A stretch of DNA of 62,000 nt from contig CASHSZ010000091.1 of assembly GCA_949358305.1 (NCBI GenBank), forward strand, positions 1 to 62,000. The letters are read 5' to 3'. Origin of the DNA: Strigamia acuminata. Lineage: Eukaryota > Arthropoda > Chilopoda > Geophilomorpha > Linotaeniidae. Of the stretch, positions 36,382 through 49,900 are shown piece after piece. Within the stretch, counting starts at the first letter, position 1; every line of letters starts with the position of its first letter. The notes under the pieces were generated by a model. The model searched no databases. It worked only from the letters and a program-made list of their open reading frames with translations, and was not told where the DNA came from. A program made the translations under genes and the position numbers.

Positions 36382-37096
36382 TGTTTCGAGCAACAGAAAG
36401 GAGGAAAGAGAGACCACAACTGCTCGTCAATTTGATAGTAGTTTGATTTTATGTGTTCGAAAATGTAAAGAAGAGTTACTAATTTTGGTCTTATAATTGT
36501 ATTATTTATTTAGCAAATATCTAATCTTTTTCTGTTGTAATAGGAATTTTACATGTCTTTTTTGTGTGCCAATTTTCAGTAAAGACAATGTTTGTTAGGT
36601 ATTTTATCTCTTAGAATGACAAGGTCAAGGTTTAGGAATTTTTAGTCTTGTTTTCCAATGATTTCTGTTAATTTTAAGTTGATTTTATCTCTATTATGAG
36701 GCACAATGCAAGCTTTAACTTATGTTATTTATGAATTTAGTCACTAGGTGCCTCATGAGTTTGTTGTTGCTATAGAATTGTTGTTGTTATGAAGTTGTTA
36801 CACTCTTGTTATGAAGAATTAGATGTAGTTAAGTTGAATTTGCCTCCATGTTAATGTTTTGAAATGATTAAAAGCATTATCTGGATTTTTCTACACAAAG
36901 GTTTATTTTATTCAACATCCAACATGTGTGAGTAGGGAAATTTAACCCCAAACTCCCTGGAGCAGCTCCCCACAAGATCCAGTGCAGAAACTCAAGTCAA
37001 CTCATTTCTCCTCTCAGTATAGGCCTATGGGAAATTTGCCAAGAATTCCCCATCGCGTTACAACTCGTCGCATCACGGCAGTGGCGAGTTGCAACA
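36382..37096 (+). repeat. 3' LTR (715 bp)
   Basis: The same length and, by eye, the same sequence as the 5' LTR throughout, at an offset of 4968 bp. It ends GTTGCAACA directly before the TTTG target duplication. Confidence 0.96.
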
Positions 37097-39060
37097 TTTG
37101 TGCTAAGTCAACTGTGATGAGATCAAAAGTCTATTCTCCCAAATCATTGGTTGGATGTTTCTAAAACTTACATTGGAGCTTTCTACTAAGGTTTAAACAC
37201 TATTTCTGAACATTCAGAGACATTGGTCTTGTGGTGTTTGTGCTAAGTCAACTGTGATGAGATCAAAAGTCTATTCTCCCAAATCATTGGTTGGATGTTT
37301 CTAAAACTTACATTGGAGCCTTCTACTAAGGTTTAAACACTATTTCTGAACATTCAGAGACATTGGTCTTGTGGTGTTTGTGCTAAGTCAACTGTGATGA
37401 GATCAAAAGTCTATTCTCCCAAATCATCGGTTGAATGTTTCTAAAACTTACATTGGAGCCTTCTACTAAGGTTTAAACACTATTTCTGAACATTCAGAGA
37501 CATTGGTCTTGTGGTGTTTGTGCTAAGTCAACTGTGATGAGATCAAAAGTCTATTCTCCCAAATCATCGGTTAAATGTTTCTAAAACTTACATTGGAGCC
37601 TTCTACTAAGGTTTAAACACTATTTCTGAACATTCAGAGACATTGGTCTTGTGGTGTTTGTGCTAAGTCAACTGTGATGAGATCAAAAGTCTATTCTCCC
37701 AAATCATCGGTTGGATGTTTCTAAAACTTACATTGGAGCCTTCTACTAAGGTTTAAACACTATTTCTGAACATTCAGAGACATTGGTCTTGTGGTGTTTG
37801 TGCTAAGTCAACTGTGATGAGATCAAAAGTCTATTCTCCCAAATCATCGGTTGGATGTTTCTAAAACTTACATTGGAGCCTTCTACTAAGGTTTAAACAC
37901 TATTTCTGAACATTCAGAGACATTGGACTTGTGGTGTTTGTGCTAAGTCAACTGCGATGTAAAATGAGCTCAAAATTTTTTTTTCAAAATTTATTGCTTA
38001 GGTGTTGCTAAAACTTATATTGAAGGCTTCTACTAAGGTTTAAACACTATTTCTGAACATTCAGAGACATTGGTCTTGTGGTGTTTGTGCTAAGTCAACT
38101 GTGATGAGATCAAAAGTCTATTCTCCCAAATCATTGGTTGGATGTTTCTAAAACTTACATTGGAGCCTTCTACTAAGGTTTAAACACTATTTCTGAACAT
38201 TCAGAGACATTGGTCTTGTGGTGTTTGTGCTAAGTCAACTGTGATGAGATCAAAAGTCTATTCTCCCAAATCATCGGTTGAATGTTTCTAAAACTTACAT
38301 TGGAGCCTTCTACTAAGGTTTAAACACTATTTCTGAACATTCAGAGACATTGGTCTTGTGGTGTTTGTGCTAAGTCAACTGTGATGAGATCAAAAGTCTA
38401 TTCTCCCAAATCATCGGTTAAATGTTATAAAACTTACATTGGAGCCTTCTACTAAGGTTTAAACACTATTTCTGAACATTCAGAGACATTGGTCTTGTGG
38501 TGTTTGTGCTAAGTCAACTGTGATGAGATCAAAAGTCTATTCTCCCAAATCATCGGTTGGATGTTTCTAAAACTTACATTGGAGCCTTCTACTAAGGTTT
38601 AAACACTATTTCTGAACATTCAGAGACATTGGTCTTGTGGTGTTTGTGCTAAGTCAACTGTGATGAGATCAAAAGTCTATTCTCCCAAATCATTGGTTGG
38701 ATGTTTCTAAAACTTACATTGGAGCCTTCTACTAAGGTTTAAACACTATTTCTGAACATTCAGAGACATTGGTCTTGTGGTGTTTGTGCTAAGTCAACTG
38801 TGATGAGATCAAAAGTCTATTCTCCCAAATCATCGGTTGGATGTTTCTAAAACTTACATTGGAGCCTTCTACTAAGGTTTAAACACTATTTCTGAACATT
38901 CAGAGACATTGGACTTGTGGTGTTTGTGCTAAGTCAACTGCGATGTAAAATGAGCTCAAAATTTTTTTTTCAAAATTTATTGCTTAGGTGTTGCTAAAAC
39001 TTATATTGAAGGCTTCTACTAAGGTTTAAACACTATTTCTGAACATTCAGAGACATTGGT

Positions 39061-42000
39061 CTTGTGGTGTTTGTGCTAAGTCAACTGCGATGTAAAATGA
39101 GCTCAAAATTTTTTTTTCAAAATTTAATGCTTGGGTGTTGCTAAAACTTATATTGAAGGCTTCTACTAAGGTTTAAACACTATTTCTGAACATTCAGAGA
39201 CATTGGTCTTGTGGTGTTTGTGCTAAGTCAACTGTGATGAGATCAAAAGTCTATTCTCCCAAATCATTGGTTGGATGTTTCTAAAACTTACATTGGAGCC
39301 TTCTACTAAGGTTTAAACACTATTTCTGAACATTCAGAGACATTGGTCTTGTGGTGTTTGTGCTAAGTCAACTGTGATGAAATCAAAAGTCTATTCTCCC
39401 AAATCATCGGTTAAATGTTTCTAAAACTTACATTGGAGCCTTCTACTAAGGTTTAAACACTATTTCTGAACATTCAGAGACATTGGTCTTGTGGTGTTTG
39501 TGCTAAGTCAACTGTGATGAGATCAAAAGTCTATTCTCCCAAATCATCGGTTGGATGTTTCTAAAACTTACATTGGAGCCTTCTACTAAGGTTTAAACAC
39601 TATTTCTGAACATTCAGAGACATTCGACTTGTGGTGTTTGTGCTAAGTCAACTGCGATGTGAAATGAGCTCAAAATTTTTTTTTCAAAATTTATTGCTTG
39701 GGTGTTGCTAAAACTTAGATTGAAGGCTTCTACTAAGGTTTAAACACTATTTCTGAACATTCAGAGACATTGGTCTTGTGGTGTTTGTGCTAAGTCAACT
39801 GCGATGTGAAATGAGCTCAAAATTTTTTTCTTCAAAATTTAATGCTTGGGTGTTGCTAAAACTTATATTGAAGGCTTCTACTAAGGTTTAAACACTATTT
39901 CTGAACATACAGAGACATTGGACTTGTGGTGTTTGTGCTAAGTAACTGTGATGAGATCAAAAGTCTATTCTCCCAAATCATTGCTTGGATGTTGCTAAAA
40001 CTTACATTGAAGGCTTCTACTAAGGTTTAAACACTATTTCTGAACATTCAGAGACATTGGTCTTGTGGTGTTTGTGCTAAGTCAACTGTGATAAGATCAA
40101 AAGTCTATTCTCCCAAATCATCGGTTGGATGTTTCTAAAACTTACATTGGAGCCTTCTACTAAGGTTTAAACACTATTTCTGAACATTCAGAGACATTGG
40201 TCTTATGGTGTTTGTGCTAAGTCAACTATGATGAGATCAAAAGTCTATTCTCCCAAATCATCGGTTGAATGTTTCTAAAACTTACATTGGAGCCTTCTAC
40301 TAAGGTTTAAACACTATTTCTGAACATTCAGAGACATTGGTCTTGTGGTGTTTGTGCTAAGTCAACTGTGATGAGATCAAAAGTCTATTCTCCCAAATCA
40401 TCGGTTGGATGTTTCTAAAACTTACATTGGAGCCTTCTACTAAGGTTTAAACACTATTTCTGAACATTCAGAGACATTGGACTTGTGGTGTTTGTGCTAA
40501 GTCAACTGCGATGTGAAATGAGCTCAAAATTTTTTTTTCAAAATTTATTGCTTAGGTGTTGCTAAAACTTAGATTGAAGGCTTCTACTAAGGTTTAAACA
40601 CTATTTCTGAACATTCAGAGACATTGGTCTTGTGGTGTTTGTGCTAAGTCAACTGCGATGTGAAATGAGCTCAAAATTTTTTTCTTCAAAATTTAATGCT
40701 TGGGTGTTGCTAAAACTTATATTGAAGGCTTCTACTAAGGTTTAAACACTATTTCTGAACATACAGAGACATTGGACTTGTGGTGTTTGTGCTAAGTAAC
40801 TGTGATGAGATCAAAAGTCTATTCTCCCAAATCATTGCTTGGATGTTGCTAAAACTTACATTGAAGGCTTCTACTAAGGTTTAAACACTATTTCTGAACA
40901 TTCAGAGACATTGGTCTTGTGGTGTTTGTGCTAAGTCAACTGTGATGAGATCAAAAGTCTATTCTCCCAAATCATCGGTTGGATGTTTCTAAAACTTACA
41001 TTGGAGCCTTCTACTAAGGTTTAAACACTATTTCTGAACATTCAGAGACATTGGTCTTATGGTGTTTGTGCTAAGTCAACTATGATGAGATCAAAAGTCT
41101 ATTCTCCCAAATCATCGGTTGAATGTTTCTAAAACTTACATTGGAGCCTTCTACTAAGGTTTAAACACTATTTCTGAACATTCAGAGACATTGGTCTTGT
41201 GGTGTTTGTGCTAAGTCAACTGTGATGAGATCAAAAGTCTATTCTCCCAAATCATCGATTGGATGTTTCTAAAACTTACATTGGAGCCTTCTACTAAGGT
41301 TTAAACACTATTTCTGAACATTCAGAGACATTGGACTTGTGGTGTTTGTGCTAAGTCAACTGCGATGTGAAATGAGCTCAAAATTTTTTTTTCAAAATTT
41401 ATTGCTTAGGTGTTGCTAAAACTTATATTGAAGGCTTCTACTAAGGTTTAAACACTATTTCTGAACATTCAGAGACATTGGACTTGTGGTGTTTGTGCTA
41501 AGTCAACTGCGATGTAAAATGAGCTCAAAATTTTTTTTTCAAAATTTAATGCTTGGGTGTTGCTAAAACTTATATTGAAGGCTTCTACTAAGGTTTAAAC
41601 ACTATTTCTGAACATTCAGAGACATTGGTCTTGTGGTGTTTGTGCTAAGTCAACTGTGATGAGATCAAAAGTCTATTCTCCCAAATCATTGGTTGGATGT
41701 TTCTAAAACTTACATTGGAGCCTTCTACTAAGGTTTAAACACTATTTCTGAACATTCAGAGACATTGGTCTTGTGGTGTTTGTGCTAAGTCAACTGTGAT
41801 GAAATCAAAAGTCTATTCTCCCAAATCATCGGTTAAATGTTTCTAAAACTTACATTGGAGCCTTCTACTAAGGTTTAAACACTATTTCTGAACATTCAGA
41901 GACATTGGTCTTGTGGTGTTTGTGCTAAGTCAACTGTGATGAGATCAAAAGTCTATTCTCCCAAATCATCGGTTGGATGTTTCTAAAACTTACATTGGAG

Positions 42001-43901
42001 CCTTCTACTAAGGTTTAAACACTATTTCTGAACATTCAGAGACATTCGACTTGTGGTGTTTGTGCTAAGTCAACTGCGATGTGAAATGAGCTCAAAATTT
42101 TTTTTTCAAAATTTATTGCTTGGGTGTTGCTAAAACTTAGATTGAAGGCTTCTACTAAGGTTTAAACACTATTTCTGAACATTCAGAGACATTGGTCTTG
42201 TGGTGTTTGTGCTAAGTCAACTGCGATGTGAAATGAGCTCAAAATTTTTTTCTTCAAAATTTAATGCTTGGGTGTTGCTAAAACTTATATTGAAGGCTTC
42301 TACTAAGGTTTAAACACTATTTCTGAACATACAGAGACATTGGACTTGTGGTGTTTGTGCTAAGTAACTGTGATGAGATCAAAAGTCTATTCTCCCAAAT
42401 CATTGCTTGGATGTTGCTAAAACTTACATTGAAGGCTTCTACTAAGGTTTAAACACTATTTCTGAACATTCAGAGACATTGGTCTTGTGGTGTTTGTGCT
42501 AAGTCAACTGTGATAAGATCAAAAGTCTATTCTCCCAAATCATCGGTTGGATGTTTCTAAAACTTACATTGGAGCCTTCTACTAAGGTTTAAACACTATT
42601 TCTGAACATTCAGAGACATTGGTCTTATGGTGTTTGTGCTAAGTCAACTATGATGAGATCAAAAGTCTATTCTCCCAAATCATCGGTTGAATGTTTCTAA
42701 AACTTACATTGGAGCCTTCTACTAAGGTTTAAACACTATTTCTGAACATTCAGAGACATTGGTCTTGTGGTGTTTGTGCTAAGTCAACTGTGATGAGATC
42801 AAAAGTCTATTCTCCCAAATCATCGGTTGGATGTTTCTAAAACTTACATTGGAGCCTTCTACTAAGGTTTAAACACTATTTCTGAACATTCAGAGACATT
42901 GGACTTGTGGTGTTTGTGCTAAGTCAACTGCGATGTGAAATGAGCTCAAAATTTTTTTTTCAAAATTTATTGCTTAGGTGTTGCTAAAACTTAGATTGAA
43001 GGCTTCTACTAAGGTTTAAACACTATTTCTGAACATTCAGAGACATTGGTCTTGTGGTGTTTGTGCTAAGTCAACTGCGATGTGAAATGAGCTCAAAATT
43101 TTTTTCTTCAAAATTTAATGCTTGGGTGTTGCTAAAACTTATATTGAAGGCTTCTACTAAGGTTTAAACACTATTTCTGAACATACAGAGACATTGGACT
43201 TGTGGTGTTTGTGCTAAGTAACTGTGATGAGATCAAAAGTCTATTCTCCCAAATCATTGCTTGGATGTTGCTAAAACTTACATTGAAGGCTTCTACTAAG
43301 GTTTAAACACTATTTCTGAACATTCAGAGACATTGGTCTTGTGGTGTTTGTGCTAAGTCAACTGTGATGAGATCAAAAGTCTATTCTCCCAAATCATCGG
43401 TTGGATGTTTCTAAAACTTACATTGGAGCCTTCTACTAAGGTTTAAACACTATTTCTGAACATTCAGAGACATTGGTCTTATGGTGTTTGTGCTAAGTCA
43501 ACTATGATGAGATCAAAAGTCTATTCTCCCAAATCATCGGTTGAATGTTTCTAAAACTTACATTGGAGCCTTCTACTAAGGTTTAAACACTATTTCTGAA
43601 CATTCAGAGACATTGGTCTTGTGGTGTTTGTGCTAAGTCAACTGTGATGAGATCAAAAGTCTATTCTCCCAAATCATCGATTGGATGTTTCTAAAACTTA
43701 CATTGGAGCCTTCTACTAAGGTTTAAACACTATTTCTGAACATTCAGAGACATTGGACTTGTGGTGTTTGTGCTAAGTCAACTGCGATGTGAAATGAGCT
43801 CAAAATTTTTTTTTCAAAATTTATTGCTTAGGTGTTGCTAAAACTTATATTGAAGGCTTCTACTAAGGTTTAAACACTATTTCTGAACATTCAGAGACAT
43901 T
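39061..43901 (+). repeat. 2422-bp satellite tandem duplication
   Basis: Rare markers recur 2422 bp apart: GATGAAATCAAAAG (aligned position 39381 and 41803) and CATTCGACTT (39621 and 42043). Matching covers 39061-41479 against 41483-43901, bounded by GGTCTT/GGACTT and CATTGG/CATTAG differences. Confidence 0.82.
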
Positions 43902-46900
43902 AGACTTGTGGTGTTTGTGCTAAGTCAACTGTGATGAGATCAAAAGTTTATTCTCCCAAATCATTCGTTGGATGTTTCTAAAACTTACATTGGAGCCTTC
44001 TACTAAGGTTTAAACACTATTTCTGAACATTCAGAGACATTGGTCTTGTGGTGTTTGTGCTAAGTCAACTGTGATGAGATCAAAAGTCTATTCTCCCAAA
44101 TCATCGGTTAAATGTTATAAAACTTACATTGGAGCCTTCTACTAAGGTTTAAACACTATTTCTGAACATTCAGAGACATTGGTCTTGTGGTGTTTGTGCT
44201 AAGTCAACTGTGATGAGATCAAAAGTCTATTCTCCCAAATCATCGGTTAAATGTTTCTAAAACTTACATTGGAGCCTTCTACTAAGGTTTAAACACTATT
44301 TCTGAACATTCAGAGACATTGGACTTGTGGTGTTTGTGCTAAGTAACTGTGATGAGATCAAAAGTCTATTCTCCCAAATCATTGCTTGGATGTTGCTAAA
44401 ACTTACATTGAAGGCTTCTACTAAGGTTTAAACACTATTTCTGAACATTCAGAGACATTGGTCTTGTGGTGTTTGTGCTAAGTCAACTGTGATGAGATCA
44501 AAGTCTATTCTCCCAAATCATCGGTTGGATGTTTCTAAAACTTACATTGGAGCCTTCTACTAAGGTTTAAACACTATTTCTGAACATTCAGAGACATTGG
44601 TCTTATGGTGTTTGTGCTAAGTCAACTATGATGAGATCAAAAGTCTATTCTCCCAAATCATCGGTTGAATGTTTCTAAAACTTACATTGGAGCCTTCTAC
44701 TAAGGTTTAAACACTATTTCTGAACATTCAGAGACATTGGACTTGTGGTGTTTGTGCTAAGTCAACTGCGATGTAAAATGAGCTCAAAATTTTTTTTTCA
44801 AAATTTATTGCTTAGGTGTTGCTAAAACTTATATTGAAGGCTTCTACTAAGGTTTAAACACTATTTCTGAACATTCAGAGACATTGGTCTTGTGGTGTTT
44901 GTGCTAAGTCAACTGTGATGAGATCAAAAGTCTATTCTCCCAAATCATCGGTTAAATGTTATAAAACTTACATTGGAGCCTTCTACTAAGGTTTAAACAC
45001 TATTTCTGAACATTCAGAGACATTGGTCTTGTGGTGTTTGTGCTAAGTCAACTGTGATGAGATCAAAAGTCTATTCTCCCAAATCATCGGTTAAATGTTT
45101 CTAAAACTTACATTGGAGCCTTCTACTAAGGTTTAAACACTATTTCTGAACATTCAGAGACATTGGACTTGTGGTGTTTGTGCTAAGTAACTGTGATGAG
45201 ATCAAAAGTCTATTCTCCCAAATCATTGCTTGGATGTTGCTAAAACTTACATTGAAGGCTTCTACTAAGGTTTAAACACTATTTCTGAACATTCAGAGAC
45301 ATTGGTCTTGTGGTGTTTGTGCTAAGTCAACTGTGATGAGATCAAAGTCTATTCTCCCAAATCATCGGTTGGATGTTTCTAAAACTTACATTGGAGCCTT
45401 CTACTAAGGTTTAAACACTATTTCTGAACATTCAGAGACATTGGTCTTATGGTGTTTGTGCTAAGTCAACTATGATGAGATCAAAAGTCTATTCTCCCAA
45501 ATCATCGGTTGAATGTTTCTAAAACTTACATTGGAGCCTTCTACTAAGGTTTAAACACTATTTCTGAACATTCAGAGACATTGGACTTGTGGTGTTTGTG
45601 CTAAGTCAACTGCGATGTAAAATGAGCTCAAAATTTTTTTTTCAAAATTTATTGCTTAGGTGTTGCTAAAACTTATATTGAAGGCTTCTACTAAGGTTTA
45701 AACACTATTTCTGAACATTCAGAGACATTGGTCTTGTGGTGTTTGTGCTAAGTCAACTGTGATGAGATCAAAAGTCTATTCTCCCAAATCATCGGTTAAA
45801 TGTTTCTAAAACTTACATTGGAGCCTTCTACTAAGGTTTAAACACTATTTCTGAACATTCAGAGACATTGGTCTTGTGGTGTTTGTGCTAAGTCAACTGT
45901 GATGAGATCAAAAGTCTATTCTCCCAAATCATTGGTTGGATGTTTCTAAAACTTACATTGGAGCCTTCTACTAAGGTTTAAACACTATTTCTGAACATTC
46001 AGAGACATTGGTCTTGTGGTGTTTGTGCTAAGTCAACTGTGATGAGATCAAAAGTCTATTCTCCCAAATCATCGGTTAAATGTTTCTAAAACTTACATTG
46101 GAGCCTTCTACTAAGGTTTAAACACTATTTCTGAACATTCAGAGACATTGGTCTTGTGGTGTTTGTGCTAAGTCAACTGTGATGAGATCAAAAGTCTATT
46201 CTCCCAAATCATCGGTTGGATTTTTCTAAAACTTACATTGGAGCCTTCTACTAAGGTTTAAACACTATTTCTGAACATTCAGAGACATTGGTCTTGTGGT
46301 GTTTGTGCTAAGTCAACTGTGATGAGATCAAAAGTCTATTCTCCCAAATCATCGGTTAAATGTTTCTAAAACTTACATTGGAGCCTTCTACTAAGGTTTA
46401 AACACTATTTCTGAACATTCAGAGACATTGGTCTTGTGGTGTTTGTGCTAAGTCAACTGTGATGAGATCAAAAGTCTATTCTCCCAAATCATTGGTTGGA
46501 TGTTTCTAAAACTTACATTGGAGCCTTCTACTAAGGTTTAAACACTATTTCTGAACATTCAGAGACATTGGTCTTGTGGTGTTTGTGCTAAGTCAACTGT
46601 GATGAGATCAAAAGTCTATTCTCCCAAATCATCGGTTAAATGTTTCTAAAACTTACATTGGAGCCTTCTACTAAGGTTTAAACACTATTTCTGAACATTC
46701 AGAGACATTGGTCTTGTGGTGTTTGTGCTAAGTCAACTGTGATGAGATCAAAAGTCTATTCTCCCAAATCATCGGTTGGATGTTTCTAAAACTTACATTG
46801 GAGCCTTCTACTAAGGTTTAAACACTATTTCTGAACATTCAGAGACATTGGACTTGTGGTGTTTGTGCTAAGTCAACTGCGATGTGAAATGAGCTCAAAA

Positions 46901-49900
46901 TTTTTTTTTCAAAATTTATTGCTTGGGTGTTGCTAAAACTTAGATTGAAGGCTTCTACTAAGGTTTAAACACTATTTCTGAACATTCAGAGACATTGGTC
47001 TTGTGGTGTTTGTGCTAAGTCAACTGCGATGTGAAATGAGCTCAAAATTTTTTTCTTCAAAATTTAATGCTTGGGTGTTGCTAAAACTTATATTGAAGGC
47101 TTCTACTAAGGTTTAAACACTATTTCTGAACATACAGAGACATTGGACTTGTGGTGTTTGTGCTAAGTAACTGTGATGAGATCAAAAGTCTATTCTCCCA
47201 AATCATTGCTTGGATGTTGCTAAAACTTACATTGAAGGCTTCTACTAAGGTTTAAACACTATTTCTGAACATTCAGAGACATTGGTCTTGTGGTGTTTGT
47301 GCTAAGTCAACTGTGATAAGATCAAAAGTCTATTCTCCCAAATCATCGGTTGGATGTTTCTAAAACTTACATTGGAGCCTTCTACTAAGGTTTAAACACT
47401 ATTTCTGAACATTCAGAGACATTGGTCTTATGGTGTTTGTGCTAAGTCAACTATGATGAGATCAAAAGTCTATTCTCCCAAATCATCGGTTGAATGTTTC
47501 TAAAACTTACATTGGAGCCTTCTACTAAGGTTTAAACACTATTTCTGAACATTCAGAGACATTGGTCTTGTGGTGTTTGTGCTAAGTCAACTGTGATGAG
47601 ATCAAAAGTCTATTCTCCCAAATCATCGGTTGGATGTTTCTAAAACTTACATTGGAGCCTTCTACTAAGGTTTAAACACTATTTCTGAACATTCAGAGAC
47701 ATTGGACTTGTGGTGTTTGTGCTAAGTCAACTGCGATGTGAAATGAGCTCAAAATTTTTTTTTCAAAATTTATTGCTTAGGTGTTGCTAAAACTTAGATT
47801 GAAGGCTTCTACTAAGGTTTAAACACTATTTCTGAACATTCAGAGACATTGGTCTTGTGGTGTTTGTGCTAAGTCAACTGCGATGTGAAATGAGCTCAAA
47901 ATTTTTTTCTTCAAAATTTAATGCTTGGGTGTTGCTAAAACTTATATTGAAGGCTTCTACTAAGGTTTAAACACTATTTCTGAACATACAGAGACATTGG
48001 ACTTGTGGTGTTTGTGCTAAGTAACTGTGATGAGATCAAAAGTCTATTCTCCCAAATCATTGCTTGGATGTTGCTAAAACTTACATTGAAGGCTTCTACT
48101 AAGGTTTAAACACTATTTCTGAACATTCAGAGACATTGGTCTTGTGGTGTTTGTGCTAAGTCAACTGTGATGAGATCAAAAGTCTATTCTCCCAAATCAT
48201 CGGTTGGATGTTTCTAAAACTTACATTGGAGCCTTCTACTAAGGTTTAAACACTATTTCTGAACATTCAGAGACATTGGTCTTATGGTGTTTGTGCTAAG
48301 TCAACTATGATGAGATCAAAAGTCTATTCTCCCAAATCATCGGTTGAATGTTTCTAAAACTTACATTGGAGCCTTCTACTAAGGTTTAAACACTATTTCT
48401 GAACATTCAGAGACATTGGTCTTGTGGTGTTTGTGCTAAGTCAACTGTGATGAGATCAAAAGTCTATTCTCCCAAATCATCGATTGGATGTTTCTAAAAC
48501 TTACATTGGAGCCTTCTACTAAGGTTTAAACACTATTTCTGAACATTCAGAGACATTGGACTTGTGGTGTTTGTGCTAAGTCAACTGCGATGTGAAATGA
48601 GCTCAAAATTTTTTTTTCAAAATTTATTGCTTAGGTGTTGCTAAAACTTATATTGAAGGCTTCTACTAAGGTTTAAACACTATTTCTGAACATTCAGAGA
48701 CATTAGACTTGTGGTGTTTGTGCTAAGTCAACTGTGATGAGATCAAAAGTTTATTCTCCCAAATCATTCGTTGGATGTTTCTAAAACTTACATTGGAGCC
48801 TTCTACTAAGGTTTAAACACTATTTCTGAACATTCAGAGACATTGGTCTTGTGGTGTTTGTGCTAAGTCAACTGTGATGAGATCAAAAGTCTATTCTCCC
48901 AAATCATCGGTTAAATGTTATAAAACTTACATTGGAGCCTTCTACTAAGGTTTAAACACTATTTCTGAACATTCAGAGACATTGGTCTTGTGGTGTTTGT
49001 GCTAAGTCAACTGTGATGAGATCAAAAGTCTATTCTCCCAAATCATCGGTTAAATGTTTCTAAAACTTACATTGGAGCCTTCTACTAAGGTTTAAACACT
49101 ATTTCTGAACATTCAGAGACATTGGACTTGTGGTGTTTGTGCTAAGTAACTGTGATGAGATCAAAAGTCTATTCTCCCAAATCATTGCTTGGATGTTGCT
49201 AAAACTTACATTGAAGGCTTCTACTAAGGTTTAAACACTATTTCTGAACATTCAGAGACATTGGTCTTGTGGTGTTTGTGCTAAGTCAACTGTGATGAGA
49301 TCAAAGTCTATTCTCCCAAATCATCGGTTGGATGTTTCTAAAACTTACATTGGAGCCTTCTACTAAGGTTTAAACACTATTTCTGAACATTCAGAGACAT
49401 TGGTCTTATGGTGTTTGTGCTAAGTCAACTATGATGAGATCAAAAGTCTATTCTCCCAAATCATCGGTTGAATGTTTCTAAAACTTACATTGGAGCCTTC
49501 TACTAAGGTTTAAACACTATTTCTGAACATTCAGAGACATTGGACTTGTGGTGTTTGTGCTAAGTCAACTGCGATGTAAAATGAGCTCAAAATTTTTTTT
49601 TCAAAATTTATTGCTTAGGTGTTGCTAAAACTTATATTGAAGGCTTCTACTAAGGTTTAAACACTATTTCTGAACATTCAGAGACATTGGTCTTGTGGTG
49701 TTTGTGCTAAGTCAACTGTGATGAGATCAAAAGTCTATTCTCCCAAATCATCGGTTAAATGTTATAAAACTTACATTGGAGCCTTCTACTAAGGTTTAAA
49801 CACTATTTCTGAACATTCAGAGACATTGGTCTTGTGGTGTTTGTGCTAAGTCAACTGTGATGAGATCAAAAGTCTATTCTCCCAAATCATCGGTTAAATG

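Larger units (their letters stand above)
31414..37096 (+). mobile_element. BEL/Pao-like LTR retrotransposon carrying thymidine kinase
   Basis: The 5683-bp element has two 715-bp LTRs, 4-bp target duplications, a primer-binding-site-like stretch, a leader of about 1.15 kb and one 1002-codon ORF. Gag (DUF1759-like), zinc knuckles and a DUF1758-like protease place it in BEL/Pao. Reverse transcriptase, RNase H and integrase are absent, and a type II thymidine kinase occupies their place. The element is therefore structurally complete but cannot retrotranspose alone; an autonomous relative must act in trans. The intact ORF and apparently identical LTRs indicate recent insertion into the satellite. 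I recognise no named family. Confidence 0.93.

Noticed and set aside
43960-43977. CENP-B box-like TTCGTTGGA in a satellite monomer
   Set aside because: The required CGGG half is missing (TTTC instead), and the TTCG form occurs in very few monomers, arising from one base change.
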